A stretch of DNA of 64,000 bases, taken from positions 1 through 64,000 of the forward strand of contig NZ_JAQFWW010000005.1 in the NCBI RefSeq assembly GCF_027706145.1, in the 5' to 3' direction. The first letter of the stretch is position 1. Each line of letters begins with the position of its first letter. The DNA comes from Bacillus changyiensis. Lineage in GTDB: Bacteria > Bacillota > Bacilli > Bacillales > Bacillaceae. A model generated the notes under the pieces. It saw only the letters and a program-made list of their open reading frames with translations, had not been told where the DNA came from and made no database searches. Position numbers and translations under genes: made by a program. This document shows positions 35,222 to 46,301 of the stretch, in pieces.

Positions 35222-37018
35222 TTAACGAGGAATAGATGGTTCCATTCTTAAGGTAGGATCACGCCACATTTCGACCCACCTTTTAAGTGCACTAACCATA
35301 ATTATCAATCCCAAAAGAAGCATGATGATCGATAATATACCGTTTATCATACTGTAGCCAGCAGCTTCCGCATTAAAATAAACGTGGCTGATCATCCAGT
35401 ATCCTGCATAATTGACAGTGATATATAAATAGCTAAGCGGGATAAGACATGTTAACATATAGCGCCGTTTATCCGCAATTTTTAGGATAACAGTCGCCCC
35501 GATAATGAGACCGACAGATGCCATCAGTTGATTGGAGACACCGAACAGAGCCCAAATCGAACTAATGTCACCGGAATATAGTAAATAGCCCCACATGAAA
35601 CAGGCAAGTGCACTTGCAATGACTGAGCCCGGGAGCCAGTCCGTTCTTTTAAGCGGTTTGTATAGATCTCCAAAAAAATCCTGAATTAAATAGCGGGCCA
35701 CTCTCGTTCCGGCATCAATGGCCGTTAAAATAAAGACCGCCTCAAACATAATCACAAACTGGAAAAAATACGATGATAAATGACTGAAAAATGGAACATC
35801 AGTAAAAATGTAAGTCATACCAACAGCAAGTGTTACGGCTCCGCCTGTCCGCCCCTCTAAATTTAGACCAATTTCCTTACTGAGCTCAGGTAAATGCACA
35901 ACATCGATGCCAAGTGTCCGAAACATCTCTGGAGAACTGTTAATGGCAAAATAATCACCTGGTTGTAAAGCTGTCGCCGCAATCAAAGCCATAATGCCCA
36001 CTAAACACTCGACAAGCATCGCTCCAAAAGCGACAAACTTCATATCACTCCATTTGTTTAACATTTTCGGTGTCGTACCTGAGCCAACAAATGCATGAAA
36101 CCCGGAGATTGCCCCACAAGCAATCGTAATCGAAATAAACGGCCAAACAGGTCCTGGTGAGACAGGTCCACCGCCTCCTGTAAACTCTGTAAAGGCTGGA
36201 AATGGGATTGCCGGATTGACGATAAACACCCCAGCAATCAAAGCGATGAACACACCGATTTTCATAAAACTGCTTAAATAATCACGAGGTGCAAGCAGAA
36301 GCCAAACAGGCAGGGCTGCTGCAAAAAATGCATAAATCGGCAGTACGATCGCAAGTGTCTTTGTGTCAAGTGTCAACACTTCACCTAGCGGCGTATTGGC
36401 AACAGACGGTCCGACAAATACACCAATCATAAGCAAAATGAACCCTACTGTTGATGCCAGTTTTAAGTTGCCTGTTTTTTTATAAAACAAACCAACGCCC
36501 ATGGCAATCGGGATCGTGATGGCAACAGAAAACGTCCCCCATGGGTTATGTTCGAGCGCGTGGAGGACAACCATTGATAAGCCTGCCATCGTAATCGTAA
36601 TAATGAATAGCATGGCAAGCCCTGTGCAGAACCCGGCAACAGGTCCTAGCTCCTCTTTCGCCACTTCTGACAGCGACTTCCCATTTCTTCGCATTGAAGC
36701 AAATAATACGACAAGATCATGAACCGCTCCCCCAATCACTGCTCCGATCAACAACCACAATAACCCAGGTAAATAGCCGAATTGTGCAGCTAAAATCGGT
36801 CCGACAAGCGGGCCTGCTGCTGCAATAGCTGCAAAATGATGTCCAAAGGACACCCATTTGTTTGTCGGGACATAATCTTTGCCATCTTCCTGAAGATGAG
36901 CCGGAGTCGGTTTGTCATCGTTCACCTTCAACACTTTCACCATCATAAATGTTCCGTATAAACGGTAGGCGATCGCCAATAGACAAATAGACGCGATCAC
37001 AATCGTAATAGCATTCAT
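35222..37018 (-). CDS. cstA: CstA-family peptide/pyruvate transporter
   Basis: A 598-residue membrane protein with about 15-17 helices, homologous along its length to B. subtilis CstA. Family landmarks are GHHFAAIAAAGPLVGP (near 57-72), GFHAFVGSGTTPK (about 325-337) and AIDAGTRVARYLIQD (about 445-460). CstA proteins import pyruvate or peptides on carbon starvation. ATG 37018 has GGGGGGAG nine bases upstream; the frame extends further but without homology. Confidence 0.93.
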   Translation of the reverse strand: MNAITIVIASICLLAIAYRLYGTFMMVKVLKVNDDKPTPAHLQEDGKDYVPTNKWVSFGHHFAAIAAAGPLVGPILAAQFGYLPGLLWLLIGAVIGGAVHDLVVLFASMRRNGKSLSEVAKEELGPVAGFCTGLAMLFIITITMAGLSMVVLHALEHNPWGTFSVAITIPIAMGVGLFYKKTGNLKLASTVGFILLMIGVFVGPSVANTPLGEVLTLDTKTLAIVLPIYAFFAAALPVWLLLAPRDYLSSFMKIGVFIALIAGVFIVNPAIPFPAFTEFTGGGGPVSPGPVWPFISITIACGAISGFHAFVGSGTTPKMLNKWSDMKFVAFGAMLVECLVGIMALIAATALQPGDYFAINSSPEMFRTLGIDVVHLPELSKEIGLNLEGRTGGAVTLAVGMTYIFTDVPFFSHLSSYFFQFVIMFEAVFILTAIDAGTRVARYLIQDFFGDLYKPLKRTDWLPGSVIASALACFMWGYLLYSGDISSIWALFGVSNQLMASVGLIIGATVILKIADKRRYMLTCLIPLSYLYITVNYAGYWMISHVYFNAEAAGYSMINGILSIIMLLLGLIIMVSALKRWVEMWRDPTLRMEPSIPR

Positions 37019-37064
37019 CCAATATCTCCCCCCTCGTGTCCTTTTTAACATATCCCATATTTTT

Positions 37065-37078
37065 TGTAAGCGCAATCA
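37065..37078 (-). promoter_or_regulatory. possible cre site upstream of cstA
   Basis: TGTAAGCGCAATCA resembles the CcpA consensus TGWAAGCGYTWNCA with two mismatches, 47 bases before cstA. Carbon-catabolite control would suit a starvation transporter. Confidence 0.35.
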
Positions 37079-37309
37079 TTTGTTTGATCCGTTTGTTAAA
37101 AACCTGAACTCGCTATTAAATGCCGAAAGGAAAAAGCTTTACATCTGATAAATGAAACAACTCGTTCACGGCATTGGACATGTAGTCTACCTAAAAGGGA
37201 TGTCCACCTTTTTTCAATTTAGTTTATATGTTCATTATTTTTGTTGATTAAATGTATAAGAGAACATTTGATTGGAGTTGTCCTAAAAGTAGTGTGGATG
37301 AATGAAAAA

Positions 37310-37373
37310 CGGGGAATTCGCTCACTTTCCACGGGCGATCAGCGAGACCCCGCAGGAGGCTCGCAATTCCCCC
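37310..37373. repeat. dispersed palindromic repeat of the Bacillaceae type
   Basis: The outer arms GGGGAATTCG and CGCAATTCCCC are near-inverse; inside, GCGAG and CTCGC flank a CCGCAGG core, with CACTTTCCACGGGCGATC on the left. I know this CTTTCC-CGGGCG...CCGCAGGAGGCTC pattern as an abundant intergenic repeat in Bacillus-related genomes. No gene in the 450-base gap around it (37019-37471). Confidence 0.65.
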
Positions 37374-37409
37374 TATCCATGCTGATCTAAGGCTTAAGGT
37401 AAGATATAC

Positions 37410-37448
37410 AAAAAAATAAACACCTTCAATTATAAGCAATTGAAGGTG
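37410..37448 (-). terminator. ara operon terminator after abfA
   Basis: CACCTTCAATTG and AATTGAAGGTG form a long stem, followed by TTTATTTTTTTG on the minus strand. Confidence 0.88.
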
Positions 37449-37471
37449 CACTTCTATGTTATGCTGTTGTT

Positions 37472-39004
<1,533 letters not shown>

Positions 39005-39847
39005 TTACCCTTTAATTCCACCAGCAGTAAGGCCTGAAATAAAATATTTTTGGAAGAACAAGAAAATTAAGATAACAGGCAAAATGGCCAGTACAGATCC
39101 TGAAATGAGCATGTCATAATTGTTTCCATACGGACTAAGTAAAGTAGATAATCCGATTGGAAGCGTAAACATTTCTTTTGACCGTAAAACAATTAATGGC
39201 CATAAAAAATTGTTCCAACTGTTTAATGATTGAAGAATGATCATTGCACCAAAAGCCGGCTTCATGAGCGGCGCCATAATCCGGAAGAAAATCCCGAATT
39301 CTGTGCAACCATCCATCCTTGCCGAATCAAGCAAATCTTTCGGTAAACCGAGCGCATACTGCCTAAAGAAAAATACAGCAACAGGAGACACAATAAACGG
39401 GAGAATGACACCGGTATATGTGTCAGAAATATGCAATGAAACTGTCATTTTAAATAAAGGCAGCATTAAGATTTCAATTGGCACCATCATGATCAAGAGC
39501 ACAAGAACAAACAGCAGATTTTTCCCTTTAAACTGATATACAGCAAGCCCGTATCCAACTAATGAAGAAAACAAAAGTGTTAATACGGTGGAAATGACCG
39601 TAAGGAACAAGCTGTTTGTGAACCATTTAAAATAAATGCTTCCACCGTTAAACAAATATGCATAGTTGTCAAGGCTTAAAATATCAGGGTCAAGCTTTAA
39701 ATTAAGCCCGAACCGAAGCAATTCTGAAGATGGTTTTAGCGAACCGAGCAATAAGCAGAGAAGCGGAAATACAAACAAAAAACTCAATAGGGCAAACAGA
39801 AAAATAGAAGCTACTTTTGCAATGTTTAAACCTCTGGCAGGACCCAT
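39005..39847 (-). CDS. araQ: arabino-oligosaccharide ABC permease AraQ
   Basis: A 280-residue permease with six predicted transmembrane helices and the EAA loop DGCTEFGIFFRIMAPLMKPA near 191-210, which contacts the MsmX-type ATPase. Forms the membrane channel with AraP. Its start overlaps the araP stop by one base. Closely matches B. subtilis AraQ. Confidence 0.94.
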   Translation of the reverse strand: MGPARGLNIAKVASIFLFALLSFLFVFPLLCLLLGSLKPSSELLRFGLNLKLDPDILSLDNYAYLFNGGSIYFKWFTNSLFLTVISTVLTLLFSSLVGYGLAVYQFKGKNLLFVLVLLIMMVPIEILMLPLFKMTVSLHISDTYTGVILPFIVSPVAVFFFRQYALGLPKDLLDSARMDGCTEFGIFFRIMAPLMKPAFGAMIILQSLNSWNNFLWPLIVLRSKEMFTLPIGLSTLLSPYGNNYDMLISGSVLAILPVILIFLFFQKYFISGLTAGGIKG

Positions 39848-40791
39848 TAATAGCCCTCCTTTTTAAATGAACCAGACAGTTTTAATGAAATGAGACTTGC
39901 GATTAGAATGATGATCAAAAGCACAATGCCAATCGCTGAGCCATAGCCCATATTGTTGTAAGCAAGTCCTTGTTGATAAATATATCCGACCATCGTCAAT
40001 CCGATATTTCCTGGAGAGTTGTTTTGCCATAGCACATAACTTTCTTCAAACATCCGAAAACCGCCAATAATGCTAATGGTTAAAACATAAACGGTGACAG
40101 GTTTTAAAAATGGCAGTGTTATATGGTAAAACTTCTTCAAAGTGCCGGCCCCATCCATTTCTGCGGCTTCATACAAATCTTTCGGAACATTTTGTAAGCC
40201 AGCCAAAAAATATAGTACATTGATACCCATCCATCTCCAAGATGCCAGCAAAACCATTAAAAACATTCCGGTATGTTCATTATTCAGCCAGTTTTGTGGT
40301 AAAGCGCCAAGTTTAACTAAAATCGAATTAGCAAGTGATGTTTCCAACTCTCCAAAAATCAGCCGAAAAATAATTCCCGCTACAATCGTTGAAGTCAAAG
40401 CCGGGATGAATAAAGCGGATTTAAAGACACTTTTAAACTTCACCAGTTTTGAATTCAAAAAAACTGCAAGTATAAGCGGTACAGGTATTAGAATCAATAA
40501 TGTCCAAAAGGTGTATGTGATCGTGTTGAAAAGTGCGGTAAAAAAAGTAGGATTATTTAATGCTTTGTAGTTATCCAGCCCAACAAAATGAATATCTCCG
40601 GGAAGAATGCTCTGAAAACTCATAATCAAAACGCTGATAAGCGGATAAAGAAAAAATATGCAAAAGGAGATGACAAAAGGTGCTATGAAAATGTAAGGTG
40701 CTGCTTTTGCTGAATATAGAAAACTGCTGAGTTTTCTTTTTCTGCTCACCGGCGGAATCGAATGCACTGTGTCAGTTTTAACAGTCTTCAA
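39847..40791 (-). CDS. araP: arabino-oligosaccharide ABC permease AraP
   Basis: A 314-residue permease with six transmembrane helices after a 30-residue cytoplasmic leader. The EAA motif EAAEMDGAGTLKKFYHITLP is near 217-236. Pairs with AraQ; the ATPase is supplied in trans by MsmX in B. subtilis. TTG start with GCGAGGCGAT upstream. Confidence 0.93.
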   Translation of the reverse strand: MKTVKTDTVHSIPPVSRKRKLSSFLYSAKAAPYIFIAPFVISFCIFFLYPLISVLIMSFQSILPGDIHFVGLDNYKALNNPTFFTALFNTITYTFWTLLILIPVPLILAVFLNSKLVKFKSVFKSALFIPALTSTIVAGIIFRLIFGELETSLANSILVKLGALPQNWLNNEHTGMFLMVLLASWRWMGINVLYFLAGLQNVPKDLYEAAEMDGAGTLKKFYHITLPFLKPVTVYVLTISIIGGFRMFEESYVLWQNNSPGNIGLTMVGYIYQQGLAYNNMGYGSAIGIVLLIIILIASLISLKLSGSFKKEGY

Positions 40792-40824
40792 GTTATCGCC
40801 TCGCTTTACCGTAATGAAAGACTA

Positions 40825-42129
40825 CTATTGGCCCTTTACTTCAGCGGCTGCATCATCCAATGCTTCTTTTGGCGATTTGCTACCATTTTTGATCGCTTCA
40901 AATAAGACATTTTTATTGACCAAATCGGAAGTTTTCGCAAAATCCTCATGGAGATAAAGCGGATTTATCTCATCTTTTATCTCGAGAAGCATAGAAAAAA
41001 TCTTTGTGCCGTTTTGAAAATAATCTGTATATTTATTACGTTGTTTTAATTCTTTTGAACTCCATACATCCCATCGTATCGGATCAAATCCAAGGACAGT
41101 CCAAAGTTTGGTATTTCCTTTTTTCGATGCTTTAGCAAATTTCAAAAATTCTTTGGCTAATTTAACTTGTTTCCCTTGTTTTGGAATGACAGTTGCAGTT
41201 CCACCCATTCCTGCTGAGCGATCTCCACCTTTTTTCCATGCCGGAAGCGGCCTGATCGCGATCTTTCCTTTTAAATCCGGCATATAATCTATGAACCTAC
41301 CCATATACCAGATTGGCATTAAAACAGATGCCGCTCCGCCTTGATTCATGAATCCATAGTATTCTTCACTGTGATGAAAGCCTCCTGGTGCGGTAACTGC
41401 GATTTTATCTTTTTCTTTTAAATTTTTAACAAATTCAAGTGTTTTGACATTTGTTTCATTATTTAAAATGAATTGACCGTTCTTATCAAAGTAACCTGAT
41501 CCCTGCTGAGAAATCAGTGGTAAAAATGAGTTGGAATCAGTCGTTTCAATGGTTGTCATCGGCTTACCGGTTTTTTTGACAACCTTTTTGCCAGCTTTGC
41601 GATAATCATCCCAAGTTTTGATGTCATCTGGGTTGACCCCTGCTTTATTTAAAATGTCCATGTTATAGTACATCACAGTCGTACCGACATGGGTTGCAAG
41701 CCCATACACTTTTCCATTTTTACTGTAGAGAGTCAGCCTTGCTTCTACAAACTTGTCACGTTCGTCTTTAACCAAAGAAGTTAGATCTTCTAAAGGAATG
41801 TCTGAACCTTTCAAAAAATTAGAGAAACGTGCAAGCTCAACATCAGCAATATCAGGAAGTCCTTTTCCTGCCAAAAGGGAAATGGATAGGTTATCATGCA
41901 TTTGTCCATATGGATAGACAACGGTATTTAATTTAATCTTTCGATCAGGATATGTTTTGTTCCATTCTTTCACCATTTCTGCATAAAACTGTTCATGCAG
42001 TCCATTAAACGTCCAAAATGTCAGTTCAGTCTCATCTGCTGTTTTGCCTGTGGTGGGGCTTGCTCTGCATCCTGTTAATAAAACATTTATCGTCAACAAT
42101 ATCATGAAAAATGAAAGGAACTTTCTCAC
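40825..42129 (-). CDS. araN: arabino-oligosaccharide-binding lipoprotein AraN
   Basis: A 434-residue solute-binding lipoprotein. The signal peptide ends in the lipobox LLTGC with C21 acylated. The rest is a family 1 sugar-binding fold (TFWTFNGLHEQFYAEMVKEW, MYYNMDILNKAGVNP, GGTATVIPKQ). It starts with GTG at 42129, three bases after the araM stop, and delivers arabinose oligomers to AraPQ. Confidence 0.94.
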   Translation of the reverse strand: MRKFLSFFMILLTINVLLTGCRASPTTGKTADETELTFWTFNGLHEQFYAEMVKEWNKTYPDRKIKLNTVVYPYGQMHDNLSISLLAGKGLPDIADVELARFSNFLKGSDIPLEDLTSLVKDERDKFVEARLTLYSKNGKVYGLATHVGTTVMYYNMDILNKAGVNPDDIKTWDDYRKAGKKVVKKTGKPMTTIETTDSNSFLPLISQQGSGYFDKNGQFILNNETNVKTLEFVKNLKEKDKIAVTAPGGFHHSEEYYGFMNQGGAASVLMPIWYMGRFIDYMPDLKGKIAIRPLPAWKKGGDRSAGMGGTATVIPKQGKQVKLAKEFLKFAKASKKGNTKLWTVLGFDPIRWDVWSSKELKQRNKYTDYFQNGTKIFSMLLEIKDEINPLYLHEDFAKTSDLVNKNVLFEAIKNGSKSPKEALDDAAAEVKGQ

Positions 42130-42132
42130 GTT

Positions 42133-43317
42133 TTAACCCCTTCCATGCTTGATCTTAGGTAAAAGATCGTATTGGTCAATCATTTTCAAACCTGTATAAC
42201 GGTCTCTAAGCTGATGAGCACACGCAAGTGCCTCTGAGAGAAGAGACTCTTCAACATCTAGTTCTTTAAACTTTGTTGGACCACCAACATGTTTCATCCA
42301 TTCTGCCATCTTCTGACCGCTCGGTAGTCCTTTATAAACAGAATGAATCGTTTTTTTCATTTGGTCATCATCAATATCTTCATGAATGAGTGAGTGATAA
42401 ATATCTGCTAGCAAGATGGTCGCACAGCCAACCTTAGCCCCATGAAGCACCTGCCGTTTTTGATTTTCCAAAGCCTTCATCTCCAAGAAGTGTGAAAGGT
42501 GATGCTCTCCTCCTGAAGCAGATCTAGAATGATCGAGCATGAGCATGACAAGGCCGGAGATCACCAGTGACTCCATTAATATACGGATGCCTTCATGTGT
42601 CTTCTCAGCAATCTCATCGATTCGAGCGAGACATTGATCAAGCGCTGTTTTTGTGATCCTCGCAGCTGTCGGACAATAAGGCTCAGCGTTAAGTAAACGA
42701 GAGACTTCCCAATCAGCAAGTGATGTGATTTTACCAAGCATATCTCCAAATCCAGCGGCAACCATCTGTTGTGGCGCCTCCCGAAGAATGTTAATATCTG
42801 CGAACAGAGCCAGCGGTGCTATCGTTTGTATCGTCTGTTTTTTACCATTTAAAATGAGCGGTGCTCCAGCTGAGGTAAAACCGTCCACAGATGGAGCTGT
42901 CGGTACCGAAAGAAATGGAATCCCACGCTGATAAGCACAAAACCGAACAATATCATGAATTGTACCAGCTCCTGCAGCTATCAATATGTCCGTATCAAGC
43001 GGTATACCGATTAATGCACTGACCAATGTTCTTTCATCTGCCGTCACATCGCCAGCCTTATTTGCTTCAAGTTGAAGTGAAGTCACCTCAGCTATTCCGT
43101 TAAGAAGAGACATCAGCCGTTTTCCTGCAATCTGGTCCGTTATGTTATCACAAACAATGACAATTTTTTTAAATGAAGCAGTTTCCACAAAGGAAAGCAA
43201 TTCTTGATCTATGGCGTGTTGACCTATGACGATTTTTTCAATCGTAAGCGGAAAGTGATCGGCTTTACAATGACATGCACCTAACGTGTTTTCCATATAA
43301 GTGATTAGGTCATTCAT
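42133..43317 (-). CDS. araM: glycerol-1-phosphate dehydrogenase AraM (EgsA)
   Basis: A 394-residue NAD-dependent sn-glycerol-1-phosphate dehydrogenase. The dehydroquinate-synthase-like N-domain contains AAGAGTIHDIVRF and the metal-binding part FGDMLGKITSLADWE, with histidines in SGGEHHLSHFLE. In B. subtilis AraM makes glycerol-1-phosphate for heptaprenylglyceryl phosphate, a role outside arabinose breakdown, which may explain why it stays intact. 14 bases separate it from the araD remnant; araL, which lies between in B. subtilis, is missing. Confidence 0.93.
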   Translation of the reverse strand: MNDLITYMENTLGACHCKADHFPLTIEKIVIGQHAIDQELLSFVETASFKKIVIVCDNITDQIAGKRLMSLLNGIAEVTSLQLEANKAGDVTADERTLVSALIGIPLDTDILIAAGAGTIHDIVRFCAYQRGIPFLSVPTAPSVDGFTSAGAPLILNGKKQTIQTIAPLALFADINILREAPQQMVAAGFGDMLGKITSLADWEVSRLLNAEPYCPTAARITKTALDQCLARIDEIAEKTHEGIRILMESLVISGLVMLMLDHSRSASGGEHHLSHFLEMKALENQKRQVLHGAKVGCATILLADIYHSLIHEDIDDDQMKKTIHSVYKGLPSGQKMAEWMKHVGGPTKFKELDVEESLLSEALACAHQLRDRYTGLKMIDQYDLLPKIKHGRG

Positions 43318-43331
43318 AAAAAGCTCCTTCC

Positions 43332-44002
43332 TTATTGTCCGTAATATGCCTTGGTTCCATGTTTGCGGAGATCATGCTTATCTTGCAAAACATCTTTAAT
43401 TGGACGAAGAGCTGGATTCAACACCGGTGAATGGTAAGCCATCTTTGCTACCTCCTCCAACCCAACAGCATGTTGTACGGTAGTCAGGGCGTCTTTTCCC
43501 CAGCAAAACGGTCCATGGTTATAAACTAGGACACTGGAATGTCTTGAGGATTGCTGAAACGTTTCCGCAATGACTTTCCCAGTATTTCGGTTCCATAATT
43601 TCTTCGACGTCCATTTCCATCGTGCAAGGAATATTTCCGTGAAAATGATCGGCATGAGTCGTTCCCAATGAAGAAATATCTCTGCCGGATTGTGCCCAAC
43701 TGGTTGCCCATGAAGAGTGAGTGTGAACAATCCCACCAATCATTTGAAATTGTTTATACAGATTAGATGTGTCGGTATATCTGAAGATGGTTTAAGATCC
43801 CCTTCAACAACCCCCCATTCAGATTTAAAACGACTAAGTTTGCAGCGGTTAATTTGCTGTAAGGTACACCACTTGGCTTTATGACGACTAACTCTTGTCG
43901 TGATCAATTCCGCTGACATTTCCCCATGTAAACGTAACAAGCCGATAGTCCTGAAGCTGCAAATTAGCTTTTTAAAACCTGTCCTTTTAAAGCCTCTAGC
44001 AC
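43332..44002 (-). pseudogene. araD: araD, L-ribulose-5-phosphate 4-epimerase, multiply frameshifted
   Basis: All of araD can be traced, but in changing frames. From GTG 44002 (with AGAGGGTG upstream) LEALKGQVLK is followed by a shift into ANLQLQDYRLVTFTWGNVSG, then a shift into LVVIKPSGVPYSKLTAANL and [13 protein letters not shown], then one into [20 protein letters not shown] and [15 protein letters not shown], then one into [11 protein letters not shown] and [12 protein letters not shown] to the normal end KAYYGQ. At least four shifts exclude a functional enzyme. The zinc histidines (HTH, HADHF) are still readable, so decay is recent. Confidence 0.92.
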
Positions 44003-44027
44003 AGGTTTTCACCCTCTTTTTGGTGGT

Positions 44028-45707
44028 TTACTTCACAATGGACCTGATAGACTGGATGTTTTTAAGTTTTTTAAGGCGCTTCATCACATGATTTTGTTTT
44101 CCAAAATATTGATAAAGCGCCTTATACTCGGCATAAAGCTGATCATATAATGTCACATGTTCTGGATTCGGTTTGTACGTATAGCTTTTGACTTTCCCCA
44201 TATGTCGGACAGCATCTTCAATTTGATCATAACCGCCATTTTCACTTCCGGCTGCAAGTGCTCCGAAAATCGCTGATCCTAAAGCAGGTGCTTGTGGTGA
44301 ACCAGATATGTTGATTTCCATGTTGGTCACATCTGCATAAATCTGCATAATGAATGGATTTTTTTCAGCAATCCCTCCTGCTGCATACAACTCTTCAATT
44401 GGCACACCGCTTTGTCGGAATGTTTCAATAATCATTCGCGTACCAAAAGCAGTGGCTTCAACTAGTGCACGAAAAATCTCTTCCGGTTTTGTTGAAAGTG
44501 TCAACCCGAGCATCATCCCCGTTAGATCGGCATCAACAAGTGTCGAACGATTTCCGTTCCACCAATCTAAGGCAAGTAAACCACTTTCACCAATACGTAA
44601 GCGTTTAGCTTTTTGACTGAGCAGATCAAAGATCGTCACTTCTGCCTGTTCCGCTTCTCTCACATATGCTTCAGGGACAAACTGATTGATCAACCAATGA
44701 AAATGATCACCGACACAAGACTGGCCTGCTTCATATCCAACATAACCCGGTAAAATACCGTCTTGAACAACACCGCACATTCCTGGCACGATGCGAACAT
44801 TTTCACCAAGTAACATATGACAGGTCGATGTCCCCATGATCATTAACATTTTCCCAGGATCTGTGATTCCGACAGCCGGAACTGAGGCGTGAGCATCAAC
44901 ATTACCTACTGCGACAGCTGTTCCTGGCAATAATCCTGTTTTAGCTGCCATTTCTTCAGTCAATTCACCTGCTCTTTCTCCAATTGAATAAATGTCTTCT
45001 GTTAATTTTTCTTGAACAAGGTTTGTCAGTTTCGGGTCTAAAGCTGAAAAAAACGTTGTGGATGGATAACCTTTCTGGTCGTTCCAAATCGCTTTATAAC
45101 CAGCTGCACAGTTACTGCGTTTTCTTTTGCCACACAATTGAAAAACGATCCAGTCACAGGCCTCGATGATTTCAGCGGCGGCATCATAAATATGGGGTGC
45201 TTCTTCTACGATCTGCATCACTTTTGGAACAAGCCATTCAGAAGAAATTTTCCCTCCATATGTTTTGAGAAACGCTTCATTTCTCTTTTCAGCCAGTTGA
45301 TTTAAGCGATTTGCCTGCTCCTGAGCGGCATGATGCTTCCAGAGTTTCACATAGCTATGCGGTTCACCAGCAAATTCATCTCTCATACAAAGCGGTGTCC
45401 CAGCTTCGTCAATTGGCAAAATGGTACATGATGTAAAATCAATCCCAATTCCAATAATCTCGCTCGGATCTGCCTTTGATTGTTTTAATAGACTTGGAAT
45501 TGTCTCTCCCAGCACTTCTATGTAATCGGCAGGATGTTGGAGAGCCCAGTCTCTCGGTAGTGTTTGTTTTGTCTGAGGTAGTTGATCGTCAATCACAGCG
45601 TGAGTGTACTCTTTAACAGCTGTCACTATTTCTTCTCCTGTTTTCACATCAACCAAGACAGCTCTTCCCGACAATGTTCCGAAATCAACCCCAATCGTCA
45701 ACGCCAT
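44028..45707 (-). CDS. araB: L-ribulokinase
   Basis: A 559-residue FGGY-family kinase that phosphorylates L-ribulose. The N-domain ATP loop is [14 protein letters not shown] (8-21), with GIDFTSC near 98-104, [11 protein letters not shown] near 288-298 and [17 protein letters not shown] near 448-464. Strong AGGGGGAT before ATG 45707. Intact, but its substrate can no longer be made by araA here and its product has no araD to act on. Confidence 0.95.
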   Translation of the reverse strand: MALTIGVDFGTLSGRAVLVDVKTGEEIVTAVKEYTHAVIDDQLPQTKQTLPRDWALQHPADYIEVLGETIPSLLKQSKADPSEIIGIGIDFTSCTILPIDEAGTPLCMRDEFAGEPHSYVKLWKHHAAQEQANRLNQLAEKRNEAFLKTYGGKISSEWLVPKVMQIVEEAPHIYDAAAEIIEACDWIVFQLCGKRKRSNCAAGYKAIWNDQKGYPSTTFFSALDPKLTNLVQEKLTEDIYSIGERAGELTEEMAAKTGLLPGTAVAVGNVDAHASVPAVGITDPGKMLMIMGTSTCHMLLGENVRIVPGMCGVVQDGILPGYVGYEAGQSCVGDHFHWLINQFVPEAYVREAEQAEVTIFDLLSQKAKRLRIGESGLLALDWWNGNRSTLVDADLTGMMLGLTLSTKPEEIFRALVEATAFGTRMIIETFRQSGVPIEELYAAGGIAEKNPFIMQIYADVTNMEINISGSPQAPALGSAIFGALAAGSENGGYDQIEDAVRHMGKVKSYTYKPNPEHVTLYDQLYAEYKALYQYFGKQNHVMKRLKKLKNIQSIRSIVK

Positions 45708-45719
45708 AAGTTATCCCCC

Positions 45720-45934
45720 TTAAAGCTTTTGAAACCGAAATACCGCTTCAATTCATTTCATTACTCTGTTGGACCACGGTTGATGATTCCTGTCATTTCT
45801 AGAAATACACATTTTTTCCTCTTCACAAAGCTTTTTGACTCCACCCTAGTGAAGTTGCTTACATTGAATCTCTTTATCTGAGCGCCTCCTCTCCAAATAC
45901 ATGTTGTCTTCCTGTTTTTTGACTTGATCAACAA
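45720..45934 (-). pseudogene. araA: araA remnant (L-arabinose isomerase), internal deletion
   Basis: Only about 215 of some 1,490 bases are left. After AAGGAG and a TTG at 45934, one frame reads TGRQHVFGEEAL (45880-45915), close to the AraA segment TGSQHLYGEETL near residue 14. At the other end, frames read ISRNDRNHQ and, up to the stop at 45720, IEAVFRFQKL, close to the AraA C-terminus (VLISRDTTIHK ... NEALYRLQK). The middle is deleted and the rest frameshifted. Position directly before araB, behind the AraR operators, confirms the identity. Confidence 0.8.
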
Positions 45935-45968
45935 CCTTCTCCTTGCAGTTTTGAATGAGACGAAGTAA

Positions 45969-45982
45969 ATAAAGCGCTTACA
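45969..45982 (-). promoter_or_regulatory. cre site of the ara operon
   Basis: TGTAAGCGCTTTAT on the minus strand matches the CcpA consensus with one mismatch and lies between the araA promoter region and the araA remnant, as in B. subtilis. Confidence 0.75.
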
Positions 45983-46028
45983 AATAACATTAAAAATAAA
46001 ATATTGGCATCAATGGAACCAATACACA

Positions 46029-46074
46029 ATACGTTCGTATAATTATATAATTAATTATATATTTGTACGAACAA
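46029..46074 (-). promoter_or_regulatory. two AraR operators and araA promoter region
   Basis: ATACGTTCGTAT (46029-46040) and ATTTGTACGAACAA (46061-46074) both match the AraR box ATTTGTACGTACAAAT. Their centres are about 33 bases apart, roughly three helical turns, suiting cooperative binding. Between them is pure A/T sequence with several possible -10 elements. The rest of the 594-base gap (45708-46301) holds the araA remnant, the cre site and the abnA terminator. Confidence 0.8.
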
Positions 46075-46227
46075 CTTTATTATATTCATATGATCGCAAA
46101 CTGTCAATTTAATTTTCAGTATAAAATATCTTTTTTAAAAAAAATTTGAAAGTAGTCAAACAATTGTAGCCCACAACAAACGAAAAGTAGCCAGCATCCA
46201 CCAGCTATTTTTAGAGAAAATGCTAAT

Positions 46228-46270
46228 AAAAAAAGCGAGTGGAAAAACCCAACTTCAGTTTCTCACTCGC
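46228..46270 (-). terminator. abnA terminator
   Basis: GCGAGTG and CACTCGC flank a 22-base loop and are followed by TTTTTTTATTA on the minus strand. Confidence 0.8.
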
Positions 46271-46301
46271 ATACTTATTTGACCGTCTCATTCAAACAAA
46301 G

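Noticed and set aside
37248..37451. 67-codon minus-strand frame in the cstA-abfA gap
   Set aside because: It runs through the palindromic repeat and the ara terminator, has no ribosome site and no recognisable product.
40142..40570. 142-codon plus-strand frame opposite araP
   Set aside because: Antisense to an intact permease gene, with no start signal.
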